Shown: positions 8,396 to 18,230, counted from the first letter of the stretch. The stretch is 62,134 nt of DNA from JAKFDI01 sp044508835 (GCA_044508835.1 JBIQHD010000028.1:1-62134); one strand, 5' to 3'. Numbers and translations: made by a program. The notes: a model not told the origin generated them from the sequence alone.

Positions 8396-8602
8396 TCAGG
8401 GCTGGGGGCTGCCCTCGGCCGGCGGCGCGCCGGCATCGCCCTCGCCATCGGCGCCGTCTTCGGCGACCGAGGCCTGGCCGTCATCGGACGGCATGCCGCC
8501 GGCGGCCTTGCGCGCGTTCTTCTCGGCCAGCTTCTCTTCCTTCTTCTTCTTCTTGGCCAGCTCGCGCTGGCGCTTCTCGAACGAGTAGTTGGGTTTGGCC
8601 AT
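8396..8602 (-). CDS. Small Lys-rich conserved protein
   Basis: A 68-residue protein of unknown function. The first half, MAKPNYSFEKRQRELAKKKK followed by KEEKLAEKNARKA, is strongly basic and predicted helical or coiled-coil. The second half is acidic and low in complexity (Asp, Glu, Gly, Ala, Pro). Proteins with this N-terminus recur as small hypotheticals in betaproteobacteria, to my knowledge uncharacterised. The start is the ATG at 8602, with AAGGA at a good distance; an upstream TTG would add eight residues. Its stop codon abuts the mnmC stop. The charge pattern would suit nucleic-acid or ribosome binding, but that is inference. Confidence 0.75.
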   Translation of the reverse strand: MAKPNYSFEKRQRELAKKKKKEEKLAEKNARKAAGGMPSDDGQASVAEDGADGEGDAGAPPAEGSPQP

Positions 8603-8669
8603 GGGCCGTCCTTCCGTGTTGAACAAACGGGCCGAGGTTACGCCCTTTTGGGCGCGGCCCCGGCGAAGC

Positions 8670-9329
8670 TCAGAACTCGAGCGTGCGCACGCCCGCGGCC
8701 GTGCCGAGCAGGCACACCTGCGCCCGGTGGCGCGCGAAGATGCCCACCGACACCACGCCCGGCCACTGGTTGATCTCGGTCTCCATGCCGAGCGGGTCGG
8801 TGATGGCCAGGCCGCGCACGTCGATGATGGCGCAGCCGTTGTCGGTCACCACGTTGGCGCGCAGCGCGGGCTCGCCGCCGAGCGTGCGCAGGCGCCGCGC
8901 GACCTGCGCCGTCGCCATCGGGATCACCTCCACCGGCAGCGGGAAGGTGCCGAGCGTGCGCACGAGCTTGGACTCGTCGGCGATGCAGACGAAGCGCTCG
9001 GCGATGTCGGCGACGATCTTCTCGCGCGTGAGCGCGGCGCCGCCGCCCTTGATCATGCAGCCTTCGTGGTCGATCTCGTCGGCGCCGTCGATGTAGACGG
9101 GCATGGATTCGATGCCGTTGCCGTCGAGCACGGGAATGCCGTGCGCGCGCAGGCGCTCGCTGCTGCGCTCGCTGCTCGACACCGCGCCCTTGATGCGATC
9201 GCGCATGCCGGCGAGCGCGTCGATGAAGCGGTCGACGGTGGAGCCGGTGCCCACGCCCACCACGCTGCCGGGCACCACGTGGTCGAGCGCCGCGCGGCCT
9301 ACCAGTGCCTTCAGTTCGTCCTGCGTCAT
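8670..9329 (-). CDS. rpiA: Ribose-5-phosphate isomerase A
   Basis: RpiA interconverts ribose-5-phosphate and ribulose-5-phosphate in the non-oxidative pentose phosphate pathway. The 219-residue product shows VVGVGTGSTVDRFIDAL (phosphate loop), DGADEIDHEGCMIKGGG with the catalytic Asp/Glu region, and ALTREKIVA. Start MTQDELKALVG at 9329 matches the family length; an upstream in-frame start would overlap the pyrD promoter region. It diverges from pyrD with a 55-base gap. The hairpin cgcccttttgggcg (8641-8654) follows the stop, though without a T-run. Confidence 0.96.
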   Translation of the reverse strand: MTQDELKALVGRAALDHVVPGSVVGVGTGSTVDRFIDALAGMRDRIKGAVSSSERSSERLRAHGIPVLDGNGIESMPVYIDGADEIDHEGCMIKGGGAALTREKIVADIAERFVCIADESKLVRTLGTFPLPVEVIPMATAQVARRLRTLGGEPALRANVVTDNGCAIIDVRGLAITDPLGMETEINQWPGVVSVGIFARHRAQVCLLGTAAGVRTLEF

Positions 9330-9384
9330 TGCGTGTGGCCCTCGGTGCGTTTGAGACAATCGCGCATTATCCGAGCCCGCATCC

Positions 9385-10422
9385 ATGGCCCTCGTTCCCT
9401 ACGCGCTGACCCGCCCCTTTCTCTTCGGCCTGGACCCTGAAGCGGCCCACGAGCTCACGCTCAACGCGCTCGCCGGCGTGCAGCGCACGCCGCTGATGTG
9501 CCTGCTCGCGCAGCCGCGCATCGACGACCCGGCGACGGTCGCCGGCCTGCGCTTTCCCAACCGCATCGGCCTCGCGGCCGGGCTCGACAAGAACGGCCGC
9601 TGCATCGACGCCTTCGGCGCCATGGGCTTCGGCTTCGTCGAGGTGGGCACGGTCACGCCGCGGCCGCAGCCGGGCAATGCGAAGCCGCGCATGTTCCGCC
9701 TGCCCGAGGCGCAGGCGCTCATCAACCGCATGGGCTTCAACAACGACGGCGTCGAGGCCTTCGTCGCCAACGTGCGGCGGGCGCGCTTCCGCCAGGGCGG
9801 CGGCATCCTCGGGCTGAACATCGGCAAGAACGCCGCCACGCCGATCGAGCGCGCGGTGGACGACTACCTCGCCGGCCTGGACGCGGTCCATGCGCACGCC
9901 GACTACGTGACGGTGAACATCTCCTCGCCGAACACGAAGAACCTGCGCGAGCTGCAGTCCGACGATTCGCTCGACGCCCTGCTCGGCGCGCTGCGCCAGC
10001 GCCGAGCGGCGCTGGACGACGCCCACGGGCGGCGCGTGCCGATGTTCGTGAAGATCGCCCCCGACCTGGACGAGGCCCAGGTCCGCTCCATCGCGGCAGC
10101 GCTGCAGCGCCACGGCGTGGACGGCGTGATCGCCACCAACACCACCGTCGCGCGCGAGGCCGTGCAGCACCTGCCGCACGGCACCGAGGCCGGCGGCCTG
10201 AGCGGCGCGCCGGTGCGCGAGGCCGCGAACCGGGTGATCGGACTGCTGCGCGCGGCGCTCGGCCCCGGCTTTCCCATCATCGGCGTCGGCGGCGTGATGA
10301 GCGCGGCCGACGCGCGCGCCAAGATCGACGCCGGGGCCGACCTGGTGCAGCTCTACACCGGCTTCATCTACGGCGGCCCGCCGCTCGTGACCGCCTGCGC
10401 GCGGGCGCTGGCCGGGCGCTGA
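9385..10422 (+). CDS. pyrD: Dihydroorotate dehydrogenase (quinone), class 2
   Basis: PyrD oxidises dihydroorotate to orotate in pyrimidine synthesis and passes electrons to the quinone pool at the inner membrane. The 345-residue sequence has the class 2 N-terminal membrane-associating helices (ALTRPFLFGLDPEAAHELTL), the FMN site LAAGLDKNGRCIDAFGAMGF, the catalytic-serine motif TVNISSPNTKNLR, FVKIAPDL, and the C-terminal phosphate-binding GVGGVMSAADARAKIDAGAD. Length and domain order are normal. It diverges from rpiA. Confidence 0.97.
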   Translation: MALVPYALTRPFLFGLDPEAAHELTLNALAGVQRTPLMCLLAQPRIDDPATVAGLRFPNRIGLAAGLDKNGRCIDAFGAMGFGFVEVGTVTPRPQPGNAKPRMFRLPEAQALINRMGFNNDGVEAFVANVRRARFRQGGGILGLNIGKNAATPIERAVDDYLAGLDAVHAHADYVTVNISSPNTKNLRELQSDDSLDALLGALRQRRAALDDAHGRRVPMFVKIAPDLDEAQVRSIAAALQRHGVDGVIATNTTVAREAVQHLPHGTEAGGLSGAPVREAANRVIGLLRAALGPGFPIIGVGGVMSAADARAKIDAGADLVQLYTGFIYGGPPLVTACARALAGR

Positions 10423-10566
10423 GCGGCGGCGCGGCACCCACAATTCGACAGGCCGCAGCAACACTGCGGCAACGCGGCGGGCGCCCAATCGGCGGGCCGG
10501 GCACCATGCCCCCGCCGCGCCGCGGACGCGGCCGGCCCGGCGACGAACCGACAGACAAGGAATCCC

Positions 10567-11871
10567 ATGCAGCCACGCGCCGATGCCCCCGAACCCCAGG
10601 CCCGGCCCGTGAGCCGGCGCGCCTCCGTCCTCGGCATCGTCATCGCGCTGCTGGTGCTCGCCGGCCTCGGCTGGCTGGCCTGGAGCCTGACGCGCGACAG
10701 CCCGGCGGCCGCCCCCGGGCCGGGCGGCTTCCGGGGCATGCCAGCCACCACGGTGGGCGTGGCCACCGTCGAGCGCGCCGACCTGCCGGTGGTGCTGGAG
10801 GCGCTGGGCACCGTGACGCCCGCGGCCACCGTCACCGTGCAGCCGCAGGTCTCGGGCGTGCTGCAGCAGCTGCACTTCCGCGAGGGCCAGATGGTCAGGC
10901 GCGGCGACCTGCTCGCCACCATCGACCCGCGCCAGTTCGAGATGGCACTGCAGCAGGCCACCGGCCAGCGCCAGCGCGACGAGGCGCAGCTCGAGAACGC
11001 GAAGCTCACGCTGCAGCGTTTCCGCACGCTGCTGTCGCAGGACTCGATCGCCCGCCAGGAGGTGGACACGCAGGCCGCGCTCGTCAGGCAGCTCGAGGCG
11101 GCGGTCGTCGCCGACCGCGCGAGCGAAGGCGCGGCGCGACTGAACCTCGGCTACACGCGCATCACCGCGCCGATCAGCGGCCGCGTGGGCCTGCGCACTG
11201 TGGACGTGGGCAACGTGGTGAGCGCGGGCACCGCCACGGGGCTGGCGGTCATCACGCAGGTGGAGCCGATCGACGTGCTGTTCGCCGTGCCGCAGGACCG
11301 CGTGCCGGAGGTGCTGGCGCGCACGCGCGCCGGCGGCGCGATGCCGGTGGCGGCGCTCGACCGCAGCCGCACCACGACGCTGGCCACCGGCAGCTTCTCC
11401 ACGCTCGACAACCTGATCGACACGCAGACCGGCACCGTGCGCGCGAAGGCGCGCTTCCCCAACGCCGACGGCGCGCTGTTCCCCAACCAGTTCGTCAACG
11501 TGCGGCTGCAGCTGCGCACGCTGGAAGGCGCGCTGGTGGTGCCCGTCACCGCGCTGCGCCACGGCAACTCGGGCGACTACGTCTACGTGCTGAACGAGGC
11601 CGACCGCACCGTGTCCCTGCGGCCGGTGACGCGCGGGCTCGGCTCGGCCGACCGCGTGGAGATCGCGAAGGGCCTCGAAGCCGGCGAGCGGGTCATCACC
11701 GAGGGCGCCGATCGCCTGCGCGACGGCGCCAAGGTCGCCCTGCCCGGCGACCGCCCGGCCGCCGCCGCGCCGCCGGCGGGCCGGCGCGGCGCGGGCATGC
11801 GGCGCGCCGATCCGGCGGCGGGCCCGGCCAGCGCGCCGCGCCCCGCCGCCTCCGCCGCCCGCGCCGGCTGA
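10567..11871 (+). CDS. RND efflux periplasmic adaptor (MdtA-like)
   Basis: This membrane fusion protein links the inner-membrane RND pump to the outer-membrane channel. The 434 residues include an N-terminal signal anchor (about 19-42), a biotinyl/lipoyl-like half (TVTVQPQVSGVLQQLHFREG), an alpha-hairpin coiled coil (about 130-185), the returning strand LGYTRITAPISGRVGLR, a beta-barrel, and a membrane-proximal domain. The last 45 residues are a Pro/Ala/Arg-rich tail of unknown role. It opens a four-gene operon, with six bases to the first pump gene. The 144-base upstream gap has CACAAT at about 10440 as a weak promoter candidate. No regulator gene is adjacent. Confidence 0.94.
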   Translation: MQPRADAPEPQARPVSRRASVLGIVIALLVLAGLGWLAWSLTRDSPAAAPGPGGFRGMPATTVGVATVERADLPVVLEALGTVTPAATVTVQPQVSGVLQQLHFREGQMVRRGDLLATIDPRQFEMALQQATGQRQRDEAQLENAKLTLQRFRTLLSQDSIARQEVDTQAALVRQLEAAVVADRASEGAARLNLGYTRITAPISGRVGLRTVDVGNVVSAGTATGLAVITQVEPIDVLFAVPQDRVPEVLARTRAGGAMPVAALDRSRTTTLATGSFSTLDNLIDTQTGTVRAKARFPNADGALFPNQFVNVRLQLRTLEGALVVPVTALRHGNSGDYVYVLNEADRTVSLRPVTRGLGSADRVEIAKGLEAGERVITEGADRLRDGAKVALPGDRPAAAAPPAGRRGAGMRRADPAAGPASAPRPAASAARAG

Positions 11872-11877
11872 TCCCGG

Positions 11878-14800
11878 ATGAACCCGTCGCGCCTGTTCAT
11901 CCAGCGCCCGGTGGCAACCTCGCTGCTGATGCTGGCGATCGTGCTCGCCGGGCTGGTGGGCTTCCGGCTGCTGCCGCTGTCGGCGCTGCCGCAGGTCGAC
12001 TACCCGACGATCCAGGTGCAGACGCTCTACCCCGGCGCCAGCCCCGAGGTGATGAGCGAGACCGTCACCGCCCCGCTGGAGCGCAACTTCGGCCAGATGT
12101 CGGGGCTGCAGCGCATGAGCTCCACCAGCGCGGCGGGCGTGTCCATCGTCACCCTGCAGTTCGGCCTGGGCCAGACGCTGGACGTGGCCGAGCAGGAGGT
12201 GCAGGCCGCCATCAACGCCGGCGGCTCGCTGCTGCCGGCCGACCTGCCGGCGCCGCCCGTCTACGCCAAGGTCAACCCCGCCGACGCGCCGGTGCTCACG
12301 CTGGCCATCGGCTCGTCCACGCTGCCGCTCACCGAGGTGCAGAACCTGGTGAACACGCGCCTGGCGCAGAAGATCAGCCAGGTCTCGGGCGTGGGCCTCG
12401 TCACGCTGGCCGGCGGCAACCGCCCGGCGATCCGCATCCAGGCCGACACGCAGGCGCTCGCCTCCTACGGCCTGGCGCTCGACAGCCTGCGCAGCGCCAT
12501 CGCCGCGGCCAACGCCAACGGCGCCAAGGGCAGCTTCGACGGGGCGACGCGCTCTTACAGCATCAACGCCAACGACCAGCTGCTCACGGTCGAGGACTAC
12601 CAGAACCTCATCGTCGCCTGGCGCAACGGCGCGCCGGTGCGGCTCGCGCACGTGTCGCGCGTGGTCGAGTCGGCCGAGAACGCGCGGCTCGGCGCCTGGG
12701 CGGGCAACGGCTGCGCCGGGGCCGACTGCGCGGGCGCGCTGCGGCCGGCCATCATCCTGAACGTGCAGCGCCAGCCGGGCGCCAACGTCATCGCCACGGT
12801 GGACGCCATCAAGCAGCGCCTGCCCGAGCTGCAGGCCGGCCTGCCGGCCTCGCTGGACGTGCAGGTGCTCAGCGACCGCACCGCCGGCATCCGCGCCTCG
12901 GTGCGGCACGTGGAGATCGAGCTGCTGCTCGCGGTGGCGATGGTGGTGCTGGTGATCTTCGCCTTCCTGCACAGCCCGCGCGCCACGGTGATCGCGAGCC
13001 TGGCGGTGCCGATCTCGCTCGTCGGCACCTTCGGCGCGATGGTCCTGCTGGGCTACAGCCTGAACAACCTGAGCCTGATGGCGCTGACGATCGCCACCGG
13101 CTTCGTGGTGGACGACGCCATCGTGATGCTGGAGAACATCGCCCGCCACATCGAGGACGGCGAGCGGCCGATGCAGGCGGCGCTGAAGGGCGCGGCGCAG
13201 ATCGGCTTCACCATCATCTCGCTCACCGTCTCGCTGATCGCGGTGCTGATCCCGCTGCTGTTCATGGAGGACGTGGTGGGCCGGCTGTTCCGCGAGTTCG
13301 CGGTGACGCTGGCCATCACCATCCTCATCTCGGCGGTGGTGTCGCTCACGCTGGTGCCGATGATGTCGGGCCGCTGGCTGAAGGCCGCCGAGGAGGAGCG
13401 CCGCGCGCAAGGCCCGGGCGCGCGCATCCGGCGCGGCTTCGACCGCCTCGTCGCGCGCTACGACCGCTCGCTGCAATGGGTGCTGGCGCGCCAGGGCGCG
13501 ACGCTGGTCGTCGCCGCCGGCACGCTGGCGCTCACCGTGCTGCTGTACGTCGCCATCCCCAAGGGCCTGTTCCCCACCCAGGACACGGGCCAGCTGCAGG
13601 CGCGCGTGCAGACCGCGCAGTCGGTGTCGTACGCGCGCATGGCCGAGCTGCAGCAGGCCGCGGCGCAGGCAATCCTCGAGGATCCCGACGTGGCCACGCT
13701 CGCCTCCTTCATCGGCGTGGACGCGGCGAACAACACCATGCTGCACACCGGGCGCATGCTGATCGACCTCAAGCGCGAGCGCACCGGCTCGCAGGCCGAG
13801 ACCATGGAGCGGCTGCGCGAGCGCGCGGCGAAGGTGGCGGGCGTCACGCTCTACCTGCAGCCGACGCAGGACCTCACCATCGACGCCGAGAGCGGCCCGA
13901 CGCAGTACCGCGTGTCGCTCGAAGGCGCCGACCGCGCTGTCGTCAACGAGTGGGCCGGGAAGCTGGTGCAGCGGCTGCAGGACGTGCCGCAGGTGCGCCA
14001 CACCATGACCGACGCCAACGCCACCGGCCCGGCCGCGATGGTCAGCATCGACCGCGACACGGCGGCGCGGCTGTCCATCACCGCCGCGGCGGTGGACGAG
14101 GCGCTGTACAGCGCGCTCGGCCAGCGCATCGTCTCGACCATCTTCACCGAGACCAACCAGTACCGCGTGATCCTGGAGGCCCGCCCCGACCTGCTGAACA
14201 CGCCGCAGTCGCTCGGGCTGCTGCACCTGCGCACCGGCTCGGGCGAGGCCACGCCGCTGGCGGCCGTGGCCTCGATCAGCGAGCGCGCGGCACCGCTGCA
14301 GATCACGCGCGTGGCGCAGTACCCGGCCACGACGATCGGCTTCGACACCGCGCCGGGCACGGCGCTGGGCGCCTCGGTGGACGCGATCCGCGCGGCGGCG
14401 GCCGACATCGGCCTGCCCGCGGGCGTGACGCTGCATTTCCTCGGCGCGGCCGGCGCCTACGAGTCGTCGCTCGCGAGCCAGCTGTGGCTGATCCTCGCGG
14501 CCATCGTGTGCGTGTACATCGTGCTGGGCGTGCTGTACGAGAGCTACGTGCACCCGATGACCATCCTGTCCACCCTGCCCTCGGCCGGCGTGGGTGCGCT
14601 GCTGGCGCTGATGCTGACGGGCAACGACCTCGGCGTGATCGGCATCATCGGCATCATCCTTCTCATCGGCATCGTGAAGAAGAACGCGATCATGATGATC
14701 GACTTCGCCATCGACGCCGAGCGCAGCGAAGGCAAGGCGCCGCTCGACGCCATCCACCAGGCCGCGCTGCTGCGCTTCCGGCCCATCCTCATGACCACGC

Positions 14801-15024
14801 TCGCGGCGCTGGCTGCGGCCATCCCGCTGATGCTCGGCTTCGGCGAAGGCGCCGAGCTGCGCCGCCCGCTGGGCCTGGCCATCTTCGGCGGGCTGATCGT
14901 GAGCCAGGTGCTGACGCTCTACACCACGCCGGTGATCTACCTCGCGTTCGACCGGGTCGGGCGGCGCTTCGGCCGGCATGCGCCTTCGGCGGCGCCGGCG
15001 GTGGATGAGAGCACGCCGCCATGA
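11878..15024 (+). CDS. RND efflux pump permease, first subunit (MdtB-like)
   Basis: A 1048-residue proton-driven RND transporter of the HAE1 type, with 12 transmembrane helices and two large periplasmic loops. The helix-4 proton relay is present (FVVDDAIVMLENIARHIEDG, paired Asp), as is FFE-type loop chemistry and the second-half GIIGIILLIGIVKKNAIMM segment. An unusual short insertion with two cysteines (GNGCAGADCAGAL, about residue 277) lies in the first periplasmic loop. Its stop overlaps the start of the next pump gene (ATGA, 15021-15024), as in MdtBC/MuxBC systems, where two different RND subunits form a heterotrimer. The substrate is not inferable; MdtABC and MuxABC relatives export novobiocin, bile salts, or flavonoid and beta-lactam compounds. 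Confidence 0.94.
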   Translation: MNPSRLFIQRPVATSLLMLAIVLAGLVGFRLLPLSALPQVDYPTIQVQTLYPGASPEVMSETVTAPLERNFGQMSGLQRMSSTSAAGVSIVTLQFGLGQTLDVAEQEVQAAINAGGSLLPADLPAPPVYAKVNPADAPVLTLAIGSSTLPLTEVQNLVNTRLAQKISQVSGVGLVTLAGGNRPAIRIQADTQALASYGLALDSLRSAIAAANANGAKGSFDGATRSYSINANDQLLTVEDYQNLIVAWRNGAPVRLAHVSRVVESAENARLGAWAGNGCAGADCAGALRPAIILNVQRQPGANVIATVDAIKQRLPELQAGLPASLDVQVLSDRTAGIRASVRHVEIELLLAVAMVVLVIFAFLHSPRATVIASLAVPISLVGTFGAMVLLGYSLNNLSLMALTIATGFVVDDAIVMLENIARHIEDGERPMQAALKGAAQIGFTIISLTVSLIAVLIPLLFMEDVVGRLFREFAVTLAITILISAVVSLTLVPMMSGRWLKAAEEERRAQGPGARIRRGFDRLVARYDRSLQWVLARQGATLVVAAGTLALTVLLYVAIPKGLFPTQDTGQLQARVQTAQSVSYARMAELQQAAAQAILEDPDVATLASFIGVDAANNTMLHTGRMLIDLKRERTGSQAETMERLRERAAKVAGVTLYLQPTQDLTIDAESGPTQYRVSLEGADRAVVNEWAGKLVQRLQDVPQVRHTMTDANATGPAAMVSIDRDTAARLSITAAAVDEALYSALGQRIVSTIFTETNQYRVILEARPDLLNTPQSLGLLHLRTGSGEATPLAAVASISERAAPLQITRVAQYPATTIGFDTAPGTALGASVDAIRAAAADIGLPAGVTLHFLGAAGAYESSLASQLWLILAAIVCVYIVLGVLYESYVHPMTILSTLPSAGVGALLALMLTGNDLGVIGIIGIILLIGIVKKNAIMMIDFAIDAERSEGKAPLDAIHQAALLRFRPILMTTLAALAAAIPLMLGFGEGAELRRPLGLAIFGGLIVSQVLTLYTTPVIYLAFDRVGRRFGRHAPSAAPAVDESTPP

Positions 15025-18000
15025 ATCTTTCGGAGCCCTTCGTTCGGCGCCCCATTGCGACGGTCCTGCTGACCATCGGCCTCGCGCTCGCCGGCATCGC
15101 CGCCTTCTTCGTGCTGCCGGTGGCGCCGCTGCCGCAGGTGGACTACCCCGTCATCTCCGTCTCGGCGCGCCTGCCTGGCGCCAGCCCCGAGACGATGGCG
15201 ACGAGCGTGGCCACGCCGCTGGAGCGGCGGCTGGGCACCATCGCCGGCGTCAACGAGATGACGTCCAGCAGCGGCAACGGCAGCACCCGCGTCACGCTGC
15301 AGTTCGAGCTGAACCGCAAGATCGACGCCGCCGCGCGCGAGGTGCAGGCGGCCATCAACGCCTCGCGCGCCGACCTGCCGGCCACGCTGCGCAGCAACCC
15401 GACCTACCGCAAGGCCAACCCGGCGGACGCGCCGGTCGTCATCCTCGCGCTCACCTCGAAGACGCGCTCGCCGGGCCAGGTGTACGAGGAGGTCTCCAAC
15501 CTCGTGCAGCAGAAGCTCGCGCAGGTCGAGGGCGTGGGCGAGGTCGAGATCGGCGGCGCCTCGCTGCCCGCCGTGCGGGTGGAGCTGCTGCCGTTCGCGC
15601 TCAACCGCCACGGCCTGTCCAGCGAGGACGTGCGCGCCGCCATCCAGGCCGCCAGCGCCAACCGCCCCAAGGGCGCGGTCGAGGACGAGGGCCGGCGCCT
15701 GCAGATCTACACCGAGGCGGCGAACAGCGCCAGCGGCGGGCGCTACGCCGCCGACTATCAGGACCTCGTCATCGCCTGGCGCAACGGCGCGGCCATCCGC
15801 CTCGGCGACGTGGCCACGGTGAGCGACGGCGTGGAGGACATCCGCACGCTCGGCCTCTTCAACGGCGAGCCGGCGGTGATCGTGCTGGTCACGCGCCAGC
15901 CCAACGCCAACGTGATCGAGACGGTGGACCGCGTGCGCGCCCTGCTGCCCGAACTGCAGGCGCAGCTGCCGGCCGACGTGCTGCTGCGCGTGGCCTCCGA
16001 CAGCACGAACTCCATCCGCGCCTCGCTGCACGAGATCGAGCTCACGCTCGTCGTCTCCATCGTGCTGGTGGTGCTGGTGGTCAGCGCCTTCCTGCGCAGC
16101 GCGCGCGCCACCGTCGTGCCGGCGGTGGCCACCATCGTGTCGCTGCTGGGCACCTTCGGGGCGATGTACTTCCTCGGCTTCAGCCTGAACAACCTGAGCC
16201 TGATGGCGCTGACGGTGGCCACCGGCTTCGTGGTGGACGATGCCATCGTCGTGCTCGAGAACACCAGCCGCCACATCGAGGCCGGCATGCATCGCTTCAA
16301 GGCGGCGCTGCTCGGCGCGCGCGAGGTGGGCTTCACCGTGCTGTCGATCAGCCTGTCGCTGGTGGCGGTGTTCATCCCGCTGCTGTTCATGGGCGGCCAG
16401 GTGGGGCGGCTGTTCCGCGAGTTCGCCGTCACGCTGTCGGCGGCGGTGATGATCTCGCTCGTCATCTCGCTGACCACCACGCCGATGATGTGCGCCTGGC
16501 TGCTGCGCCGCGGCGACGTCGCGCACCAGCCGGGGCGCGTGGGCCGCCTGCTGGAGCGCGGCCACGCCGCCGTGCTGCGCGGCTATGCGCACGCGCTCGA
16601 CTGGTCGCTGCACCACCGGGCCATGGTGATGGCGATCCTCGGCGCGGTGGTGGCCCTCAACGTCTACCTCTTCCTCGCCATTCCCAAGGGCTTCTTCCCG
16701 CAGCAGGACACCGGGCAGATCCGCGGCGGCCTGCGCGCCGACCAGAGCATCTCGTTCCAGGCGATGCAGGGCAAGCTGCGCGAGCTCGTGGACATCATCC
16801 GCGCCGACCCGGCGGTGGACACCGTGGTCGGCTTCACCGGCGGCTCGCGCTCGGGCGGCGGCTTCCTGTCGGTGATGCTCAAGCCCCGGGCCGAGCGCAG
16901 CGAGGGCGCCCTGGCCGTCATCGCCCGGCTGCGCCCGCGGCTCGCGCAGGTGACCGGCGTGCAGCTCTTCCTCAGCCCCGCGCAGGACCTGCGCATGGGC
17001 GGGCGCAGCAGCAGCTCGACCTACCAGTACGCGCTCAAGAGCGACAGTGCCGCCGACCTGAAGCTGTGGGCCTCGCGGCTGGCCGAGTCGATGAAGGCGC
17101 AGCCGGCGCTGATCGACGTCGACACCGACCAGGAGGAGAACGGCGTGGAGACCTTCGTGCGCATCGACCACGACGCCGCCGCGCGCCTGGGCATCGACGC
17201 GCGCGCCGTCGACAACGCGCTCTACAGCGCCTTCGGCCAGCGGCAGGTCTCGACCATCTACGACGAGCGCAACCAGTACAAGGTGGTGATGGGCGTGGCC
17301 CCGCGCTACGCCGCGAGCCCCGAGGCGCTGAAGGACGTGTACGTGCCGGCCGGCGGCACGGCCACTGCCTCGGCCACCTCGGCCGCCAACGCCGTCGACC
17401 CCGGCCTGCGCGACCCGTCGACCGGCCAGCCGCTGGGCGGTGCGGGCACGGTGATGGTGCCGCTCGCGGCCATCGCGAGCTTCGAGGAGCAGGCCACGCC
17501 GAGCTCGGTGCAGCACCAGGACGGCGAGCTCGCCACCACCGTCTCGTTCAACCTCGCCGAGGGGGCCACGCTCGCCGACGGGCAGGCCGCCGTGAAGCAG
17601 GCCGAGGCCGACATCGGCATGCCGGTGAACGTGCGCGGCAGCTTCGAGGGCACGGCGCGCAGCGCGCAGGAATCGCAGGGCGAGCAGCCGGTGCTCATCC
17701 TCGCGGCCATCGTCGTCATCTACATCGTGCTCGGCGTGCTGTACGAGAGCCTCGTGCACCCGGTGACCGTGCTCTCCACCCTGCCCTCGGCCGGCGTGGG
17801 CGCGGTGCTGGCGCTGCTGCTGTTCAAGATGGACTTCTCCATCATCGCGCTGATCGGCGTGTTCCTGCTCATCGGCATCGTCAAGAAGAACGCCATCCTC
17901 ATCATCGACTTCGCGCTCGACGCCGAGCGCTCGCGCGGGCTCTCGCCGCTCGAGGCGGTGCGCGAGGCCTGCCTGCTGCGCTTCCGCCCCATCCTCATGA

Positions 18001-18230
18001 CCACGCTGGCCGCGGCGCTCGGCGCGCTGCCGCTGGCCATCGGCTTCGGCGAAGGCGCCGAGCTGCGCCGGCCGCTGGGCATCACCATCATCGGCGGGCT
18101 GATCGCGAGCCAGCTGCTCACGCTGCTGACCACGCCCGTCGTCTACCTCCTGCTCGACAAGCTGCGCCGGCGCGGCGCCGACGAGCGCCACCTGAGCCGC
18201 CACGCCGACGGGCAGGCGCCCGCGCAATGA
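15021..18230 (+). CDS. RND efflux pump permease, second subunit (MdtC-like)
   Basis: A 1069-residue paralogue of the preceding gene. It carries the same helix-4 relay (GFVVDDAIVVLENTSRHIEA) and the C-terminal FLLIGIVKKNAILIIDFAL segment. Between about residues 775 and 815 there is a small-residue loop (Gly/Thr/Ala/Ser then NAVDPGLRDPSTGQPLGG) in the second periplasmic domain that the first subunit lacks. It is translationally coupled on both sides, with ATGA overlaps at 15021 and 18227. The two permeases most likely assemble as a B2C heterotrimer with the adaptor; this is inferred from MdtABC. Confidence 0.94.
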   Translation: MNLSEPFVRRPIATVLLTIGLALAGIAAFFVLPVAPLPQVDYPVISVSARLPGASPETMATSVATPLERRLGTIAGVNEMTSSSGNGSTRVTLQFELNRKIDAAAREVQAAINASRADLPATLRSNPTYRKANPADAPVVILALTSKTRSPGQVYEEVSNLVQQKLAQVEGVGEVEIGGASLPAVRVELLPFALNRHGLSSEDVRAAIQAASANRPKGAVEDEGRRLQIYTEAANSASGGRYAADYQDLVIAWRNGAAIRLGDVATVSDGVEDIRTLGLFNGEPAVIVLVTRQPNANVIETVDRVRALLPELQAQLPADVLLRVASDSTNSIRASLHEIELTLVVSIVLVVLVVSAFLRSARATVVPAVATIVSLLGTFGAMYFLGFSLNNLSLMALTVATGFVVDDAIVVLENTSRHIEAGMHRFKAALLGAREVGFTVLSISLSLVAVFIPLLFMGGQVGRLFREFAVTLSAAVMISLVISLTTTPMMCAWLLRRGDVAHQPGRVGRLLERGHAAVLRGYAHALDWSLHHRAMVMAILGAVVALNVYLFLAIPKGFFPQQDTGQIRGGLRADQSISFQAMQGKLRELVDIIRADPAVDTVVGFTGGSRSGGGFLSVMLKPRAERSEGALAVIARLRPRLAQVTGVQLFLSPAQDLRMGGRSSSSTYQYALKSDSAADLKLWASRLAESMKAQPALIDVDTDQEENGVETFVRIDHDAAARLGIDARAVDNALYSAFGQRQVSTIYDERNQYKVVMGVAPRYAASPEALKDVYVPAGGTATASATSAANAVDPGLRDPSTGQPLGGAGTVMVPLAAIASFEEQATPSSVQHQDGELATTVSFNLAEGATLADGQAAVKQAEADIGMPVNVRGSFEGTARSAQESQGEQPVLILAAIVVIYIVLGVLYESLVHPVTVLSTLPSAGVGAVLALLLFKMDFSIIALIGVFLLIGIVKKNAILIIDFALDAERSRGLSPLEAVREACLLRFRPILMTTLAAALGALPLAIGFGEGAELRRPLGITIIGGLIASQLLTLLTTPVVYLLLDKLRRRGADERHLSRHADGQAPAQ

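Noticed and set aside
8641..8654. Hairpin CGCCC-TTTT-GGGCG as an intrinsic terminator of rpiA
   Set aside because: No T-run follows on the minus strand and the stem is only 5 bp. It may still be a weak signal, but I do not call it a terminator.
9367..14979. A very long open frame antisense to pyrD and the RND adaptor/permease genes
   Set aside because: High-GC coding DNA leaves antisense frames open. The translation is low-complexity (Arg, Ala, Gly, His, Gln), shows no domain, and the opposite strand has clear families with conserved motifs.
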